From Aculops lycopersici (lineage: Eukaryota; Arthropoda; Arachnida; Trombidiformes; Eriophyidae): a DNA stretch of 64,000 bases. Under the pieces are notes generated by a model. That model ran no database searches, had not been told where the DNA came from, and was given only the letters and a program-made list of their open reading frames with translations. Each line of letters begins with the position of its first letter. Within the stretch, counting starts at the first letter, position 1. A program made the position numbers and the translations under genes. Below, one piece after another: positions 58,784 through 64,000 of this stretch. The DNA is taken from positions 2,140,698 through 2,204,697 of the forward strand of contig WNKI01000003.1 in assembly GCA_015350385.1 (NCBI GenBank). Direction: 5' to 3'.

Positions 58784-61700
58784 TTATTTGGACTTCATAT
58801 GCTTGGATCTCGAATGGTGAGAACGACCGCCACTTCGATCACCTCCATAGGGGGATCCATAGTGAACCGGGGGAGGCTGTGGCGGCGGTAAGGGACTACG
58901 ATAGTCGTTCTTATGACTTCCTGGGTAGCCTCTGCTTGATGAAGAGTGACCGGGTGATTTGCCGTATAAGTCTATGAAATCATCAACATGTATCGAAGGT
59001 GGACGACTGGTATTTTGGGGTCTCGATCGGAACATGTCGGTACGAGAGTTTGGTCTTGGCCGGATGCGGGGCGGAAGTGGTGGCACGTAGGGTTTTCGGA
59101 CGCTTGAAGATGATGACGTCGGATAGCTACTATAGGGGGGACCCTGGTGATCAAATCGCTTGTTTGAGGAGCTTGAGCTACTTGCCGCAGGTATTTCATT
59201 AGATCGGTGAGCTCTTGAGTTAATGTCAAGTAGAACCTTAAGACGATACGTTCTTGAGAGGCTATTGGCCAATGGAAATCTATCAGATATTTTGTGCGAT
59301 ACTTCAAGCAGATTGATCTTGGTCAACTCTTCAGGTGGTGCAACATCATTGGCAGGGTTTATAAATCCATCCTTATTCAATGTATCGTTCATCGACTTAA
59401 TTCCTTCTATTAGTTGCACAACTGAAGCCAAGTTAGCTGAGGAGCTAGAGTTATTTCCACTTGTATTCAGACTATCATCCACAGCATCACCAGGGTTCAT
59501 TTCTTCGTTCAGTTTCAATGTGCTTTGCAAACTGGTCAACAACTTTTCGTCCTTCTTGCCTAAAACTTGAAGGTGATTCGTGAATGCTGTCTCGAAAGCC
59601 TGATTTGTGATTAGATTTGACAATAAGTTCAGAATCATCTTGACAGCATATGCCTTCTCGTTGGCTTTGACATGTCTGAAATTGTCAATACCCTCTAGCG
59701 AACGTGCTGATGTTCCTTGTTGCGGAGTAGTGGATTGTTGATCTGACTGCTGCTGTGTTGCCTCACTAGACACCTTTGCTGCCTTTGATAGTAAACTGTC
59801 GGTCAATGTTTTGGCAACCATGCAAGCTGCAGTTGTTGAAAGATCACATAATTGATTGCAGAAATAGTATAATAGGGATCGTATATTACTCTGATACGAT
59901 AGACCCAAGCTTGAGATCATATGTTCTATTTGTTGATGTAGGGGATGCAAATGAGCACTCCACAATTTGCGGTGGTTTATATTCTTGAATAATTGCTCTT
60001 GGTCGATTGAGTCCATCATACTTGAGCCAGGTAATGGCGATGGTATGATCTGCGTAAGTACGTCTAAACCGTGATGGAAGAATACAGGTGTAGATAAGGT
60101 AAACTCTATCACTTCCTTCAGCATTTTTGTCCACATGCTCTTGCTTATAACCTTTTCCTCAGACTCCGATACACTTAAGCACATTTGAGTGTAGCTCATC
60201 AATATGGATAAAATGAGTTTCTTTGTTTGCTGAGCTAAATTGTAGTTATCGGATCGAATAGTAATAGAGCTATGTAATGAATTGATATCGACTGTCTTGA
60301 GAGGTTCAGTTGTCGGCTCTGGTACAAAGCACAACAGTGAGTAGGTTTCTAGGATAACGGGGATGACGCTAGTGTCCTTGAAGTCACTACCTCGAGCATC
60401 TATCAAATGACAAATGATGGAATGTAGCAAGACAACTACACTGTTTAGGTAAGATATAACAATACGACCACGTAGACCACTGAGAGCCGCACTCTGATAT
60501 ATCGGCCTCGGATAATTTCCGGTGAGTTCTCTTAATGTGTTCAACAAACGCTTCAATCCTTCTTGTTCATAGACTTGCATAATACCGTAGTGATACTTCA
60601 ATTCACCACAGATACTCTCATCGTATGGTTGGAACAACTTGAAAGTGTTACTAATTTGATTTATACTGTCTGTGTAGGAATCATCATGGGCGCCATTCTG
60701 ACGACTCAATTGCAAATTCAAGTTCCATAATTGATTGTGACTCTGATTGTTTGGTAAACTTTCGACAAAGTTCATGAATGAGGTTGACTTAAGTTGTTGA
60801 TTGATGACGAATTTGTGAGTTGAATATGGATCAAATGTGTCTGCTATGAAATTTTCTACTTGGGGTGGTATGCAGAGTTGGCGCAATATGCGAACTGCTG
60901 TTATCATTTGAGGTGGTAGCTCAAAATCCAAAGCCTTCGCAAATGGTATCGAGCAATCAGGTATAGATTTTCTAATTACTCGCACGAGGCGCCTAAAAGT
61001 GTCCTCGGTGTAAGTGATTAGGGGAAGTGGTTGGTCAGGTTCGAAAGGGTTGAGCCATGGTATTAGAGACTTGATCCGCACTGATAGATTCTTCTCTTTT
61101 GTCTTGCACAAGTCCATCAAGGTGTCTAAATATTCCTCTGCAATTTCTAATACATTGTTATTTAACCTGAAAAACGTGCCAACTAAATCCAGAGCATAAT
61201 CGATGGAAGTTTCCTTGACAAACTCGAGGTGCTTGTGGTTATCTGGTACATCCAGAAATCTCAAAAGGCAGTCGAGATTTCCGATCGATGATAAATGTCT
61301 CACAATTGCGTTCAAACCATATGGGTTCTGGGAAATGATGTACAGTTGATGTAACATTCGTTCCGGATCGTACAGGAAGTCACTACGTTTGCTCAGGAGT
61401 TCGCGATGGAAATGAAATAACTTGTCGATACAAGATATAACTTTAAAGTTGTATGACATTCTTAAGCTTGAGTCACGACAACTTGAGGCAGCTAGCGACT
61501 CTTCTTTGCATATCGATGCGCTTAGGCAGTTCTCGATACCGTCGGATAATCTAACATGTGATGATCTCTTGAGAGGGTGGATGTTGGCCAATGTGTGTAA
61601 CAACTTGGTCGTTGACTCGCAACAATCATCGGATAGAAAGTATTGGCCTCCTCGTGGAGAGTCGATCAATTGTTGTATGAAGGCTAGGCATAAATTTTGA

Positions 61701-63886
61701 AATCTAATGGATAATTCAACATCAGCTGGCAACATGATGTTATTAGCACTAGATTGTAGGAACATGAGCAAAGTGTTAAGCTGATCTAAAGTCTTGAAGT
61801 GCTTCATCCACCTGTAGACGGCTAAATATGTGTCTGTTGCATTTGGTCTCACTTGGAATTGTATTTTGGCTGGAAGATGTCTAATGGGTTGAGCAATATT
61901 GACACAATTGTCTCTTGTTAGATGTACAATGTCCTGAATGATTTGCACTCTTTGCTCTAGATTTGAAATTTCTTTCAGGGTTGAAGACTCGTCTGGTTCG
62001 AATACACTATCTTCAGGATCCTCGCTTGTCCCTGGATTGTCAGGTAACAATTTGGATAAATTCAAATACAATCTGATTTTCTTAATCAAACTTCCGATGG
62101 CAATAGTAACTCTGGTGGACGGCTTTGAAAGTAGCATGAGTAGTAGATATTGGTAACAAGTCATTGACTCTTGTGAGCCCTCAGTTTGATGCAACTCAAC
62201 AATTGAGGATTGGTCTTGAGACAGACGTCTAGGTGATATTGGTTCTTTGGTCCCTTGAGGACTTGAACAATTCTCGCTCTCATCCTCTTTCTTGATTGCA
62301 AGCGGCTCGAATTTTGCGAGAGTCGGTGCCGAAAATTGACTTTCTTGTGACTGTTCTCTCTCATTAAGTACTTTGGTCCTGATATCTTTTAAGCAGAAAC
62401 ATGAGGCATCCCATTGATATTTGTGGGTGACTAGATGGTCGACACCTTGGACATTGTCACAAGCTGCACTGAGGCACTTTAGCATAAGCAGACGCAGCGG
62501 GAGTGACATCTGATTTTGATTGTAGAGTAGCAATACTTTGTGTAAAACTGAAGCTTCTATCAAAGTTGAAACAGCTATCTCACCACAGTGGAACAGTATG
62601 GTGGCTAGCTTAAGCCCAGCCCTTATGTGCCGAACCTTGAATCCAGTTTGCTTTTGTCTCATCGCTAAGTCAAAATCGAGTCCATCCACAACTTGCTTGA
62701 CTAAAAACTTGAGCGTTTCTGGATCGCCGGCAGTTTGGCTCAAGGACATGTTCGCTAGATCATTGGCCAGATCCTCTGTCAATGTGACCCAATCATCTGA
62801 CTTGGTGCCGTCTGGACTATCCAATGCCTCAAACATTTCTCTCACCTTCTCTATTCCTTTCTGCATTGCCGCGCGATATGTTGGATCAACCGACTTAGAC
62901 TTATGCAAAATCAAGCTTCTTTCTTGTAATGTATAGGATGGATCGGGGAAGTATAGTAGAGGTTCCGGTCGATAGGATTCAGGTGAGAATGTCCACTCGA
63001 CTGGTTCCTCCTCATCATCATCATCATCGCTTTCATCACCAAATGCTTTGCGATTTTCAGAGTGGTCATTGAGACTGATTTGTTCGCTGGCATCTCTGAC
63101 GAAATCCTCACCTCTTGTCTTGTGGATGCCGTTTTCTGCATCAGCACTATCCGAATAATCAATATCCTCATTCTTTTTTCTGGAATAGTTTACGGACGAG
63201 CCACCATCACCTCTGCTCAATTCTTCATGGATAATATTGTTGTGATTGTTATTCGATGGATCATTCAAATCGATTATTGCATCTTCAACGCTGACCACGC
63301 CTGCAAGCTCATCATTGGAATCTGTCGGTAATATCTCCTGGTAAACTGGTCTCGCAACATATGGCACTTCGTGCTCACTTGGCACCGGCGAGGCAGGTGT
63401 TTGGGCTGGTGGTGAGGCGGCAGACATGATGATTTGCTCTTCTTCAACCTTATCATAATAGGAGGCGATCTGACCAAAAATAGCCAAAGTCAGGGTTCTG
63501 TAGCTACCCCTCAACAACAGTCCGTCAGTTTGTATGTGCAGGGGTGGGGTGAAATCTGTATCTTTTTCACTGCAATAGAATCTACCTAAATCTGTCATGG
63601 TATGTGCATCTTGCTTTGTTAGATCGTTGATGAAGAATTCTAGCTCACAGTTAGATGGATTTGTCGCGCCCAACCTGACGTTGCCGGGAATCTTCGCCTC
63701 GATTGGCTGACCCAACGGGACGATTTTAATCAAGTCTATGACAACTGGTGAGGGAAATTGCACCAAATCGAAATTTTCCTTTTCGGAGCTCGAGTGTGAA
63801 AAAGTGTCAAAGAATAGTAGATCCTCAACGACACAATTCGATGAGGTCGAAGATCGAGGCTCGTAGGGGAAATTGGCGGTGTCCAT
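58784..63886 (-). CDS. vir: Virilizer (VIRMA), m6A methyltransferase complex scaffold
   Basis: This 1700-residue protein matches Virilizer/VIRMA (KIAA1429), the large scaffold of the MACOM part of the m6A writer complex. It acts in the nucleus with WTAP/Fl(2)d and METTL3/14, and in flies is required for Sxl-dependent splicing. The N-terminal domain is clear: LLFFDTFSHSSSEKENFDLVQFPSPVVIDLIKIVPLGQPI, then FFINDL...DLGRFYCSEK and TDGLLLRGSYRTLTLAIFGQI. After an acidic disordered stretch with EEPVEWTF (about 290-315) comes a long armadillo-like helical part. The C-terminus is Ser/Pro/Arg-rich (RPRPNSRTDMFRSRP). Fly and human proteins have about 1800 residues, so this is nearly full length. It is one exon of 5.1 kb. 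Confidence 0.96.
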   Translation of the reverse strand: MDTANFPYEPRSSTSSNCVVEDLLFFDTFSHSSSEKENFDLVQFPSPVVIDLIKIVPLGQPIEAKIPGNVRLGATNPSNCELEFFINDLTKQDAHTMTDLGRFYCSEKDTDFTPPLHIQTDGLLLRGSYRTLTLAIFGQIASYYDKVEEEQIIMSAASPPAQTPASPVPSEHEVPYVARPVYQEILPTDSNDELAGVVSVEDAIIDLNDPSNNNHNNIIHEELSRGDGGSSVNYSRKKNEDIDYSDSADAENGIHKTRGEDFVRDASEQISLNDHSENRKAFGDESDDDDDEEEPVEWTFSPESYRPEPLLYFPDPSYTLQERSLILHKSKSVDPTYRAAMQKGIEKVREMFEALDSPDGTKSDDWVTLTEDLANDLANMSLSQTAGDPETLKFLVKQVVDGLDFDLAMRQKQTGFKVRHIRAGLKLATILFHCGEIAVSTLIEASVLHKVLLLYNQNQMSLPLRLLMLKCLSAACDNVQGVDHLVTHKYQWDASCFCLKDIRTKVLNEREQSQESQFSAPTLAKFEPLAIKKEDESENCSSPQGTKEPISPRRLSQDQSSIVELHQTEGSQESMTCYQYLLLMLLSKPSTRVTIAIGSLIKKIRLYLNLSKLLPDNPGTSEDPEDSVFEPDESSTLKEISNLEQRVQIIQDIVHLTRDNCVNIAQPIRHLPAKIQFQVRPNATDTYLAVYRWMKHFKTLDQLNTLLMFLQSSANNIMLPADVELSIRFQNLCLAFIQQLIDSPRGGQYFLSDDCCESTTKLLHTLANIHPLKRSSHVRLSDGIENCLSASICKEESLAASSCRDSSLRMSYNFKVISCIDKLFHFHRELLSKRSDFLYDPERMLHQLYIISQNPYGLNAIVRHLSSIGNLDCLLRFLDVPDNHKHLEFVKETSIDYALDLVGTFFRLNNNVLEIAEEYLDTLMDLCKTKEKNLSVRIKSLIPWLNPFEPDQPLPLITYTEDTFRRLVRVIRKSIPDCSIPFAKALDFELPPQMITAVRILRQLCIPPQVENFIADTFDPYSTHKFVINQQLKSTSFMNFVESLPNNQSHNQLWNLNLQLSRQNGAHDDSYTDSINQISNTFKLFQPYDESICGELKYHYGIMQVYEQEGLKRLLNTLRELTGNYPRPIYQSAALSGLRGRIVISYLNSVVVLLHSIICHLIDARGSDFKDTSVIPVILETYSLLCFVPEPTTEPLKTVDINSLHSSITIRSDNYNLAQQTKKLILSILMSYTQMCLSVSESEEKVISKSMWTKMLKEVIEFTLSTPVFFHHGLDVLTQIIPSPLPGSSMMDSIDQEQLFKNINHRKLWSAHLHPLHQQIEHMISSLGLSYQSNIRSLLYYFCNQLCDLSTTAACMVAKTLTDSLLSKAAKVSSEATQQQSDQQSTTPQQGTSARSLEGIDNFRHVKANEKAYAVKMILNLLSNLITNQAFETAFTNHLQVLGKKDEKLLTSLQSTLKLNEEMNPGDAVDDSLNTSGNNSSSSANLASVVQLIEGIKSMNDTLNKDGFINPANDVAPPEELTKINLLEVSHKISDRFPLANSLSRTYRLKVLLDINSRAHRSNEIPAASSSSSSNKRFDHQGPPYSSYPTSSSSSVRKPYVPPLPPRIRPRPNSRTDMFRSRPQNTSRPPSIHVDDFIDLYGKSPGHSSSSRGYPGSHKNDYRSPLPPPQPPPVHYGSPYGGDRSGGRSHHSRSKHMKSK

Positions 63887-64000
63887 CGTGATTGATTTCG
63901 CTAGTTCGCTCGCTTTCTCGAGCTATTGATTTCCAAGTGCGGAGTTTCTTGCTTGTGCTTGACTAAATTAATACCAATGATGAATATTCATTGTTGTTGT
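63887..64000 (-). promoter_or_regulatory. Virilizer 5' UTR and promoter start
   Basis: The last 114 bases lie upstream of the Virilizer start codon on -. The window ends before any clear promoter element. Confidence 0.35.

Noticed and set aside
1..64000. CRISPR arrays, operons, riboswitches or bacterial genes
   Set aside because: No spaced direct repeats or ribosome-binding site pattern is seen; the content is eukaryotic with spliceosomal introns and poly(A) signals.

Overview
The window is eukaryotic nuclear DNA, and the gene families point to an arthropod: a Spätzle-type cystine-knot ligand, a Pox meso-type Pax gene, a SKOR/Fussel corepressor, a moladietz/DUOXA gene, a whacked-type TBC protein, Virilizer and Hem/NCKAP1. 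The genes are very poor in introns. Only three coding introns could be placed (DUOXA, a small secreted protein, and Pox meso), while NCKAP1 (1135 codons) and Virilizer (1700 codons) are each one open exon. Such intron loss fits a streamlined lineage such as some acariform (for example eriophyoid) mites, but the species assignment is inference.

Layout. 1-5.8 kb: DUOXA 3' part, Spätzle-like ligand, ELOF1 and NUBP1, all on +. 5.9-9.9 kb: USP8-like deubiquitinase and proteasome ATPase Rpt2/PSMC1, both on -. 10-20.4 kb: a gene-sparse region around the Pax1/9 gene Pox meso, with one small secreted-protein gene upstream and several GA/TC tracts. 20.4-32.2 kb: a compact housekeeping block with a TBC1D10/whacked-like Rab GAP, NAA38, a Josephin deubiquitinase, CCT1, a GPR180/TMEM145-like membrane protein, Rpn10/PSMD4, an unrecognised protein, a short Elongin-A-like protein and mitoribosomal mS37/CHCHD1.

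32.4-41.0 kb: a complete and apparently very young Ty3/gypsy-type LTR retrotransposon of 8659 bp. It has 184-bp LTRs that read as identical, a 4-bp CTTT target duplication, gag, and a pol in the -1 frame with protease, RT, a degenerate first RNase H, a complete second RNase H and integrase. A third ORF follows, and it is the most unusual object in the window. It combines a PHD-like finger, a chromodomain, a region with the spacing of a Ulp1/C48 cysteine protease catalytic set, and a C-terminal C2HC finger.

41.2-64 kb: SKOR/fussel (-), 6.9 kb of mostly noncoding DNA with an elongator tRNA-Met gene (-), NCKAP1/Hem (+), a cathepsin D-like protease (-), two neighbouring PB1-domain genes (-) and Virilizer/VIRMA (-). 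Several genes share cellular systems: ubiquitin-proteasome (USP8, Josephin, Rpt2, Rpn10, Elongin A) and proteostasis (CCT1, NAA38). They are not an operon, and the clustering may be chance.
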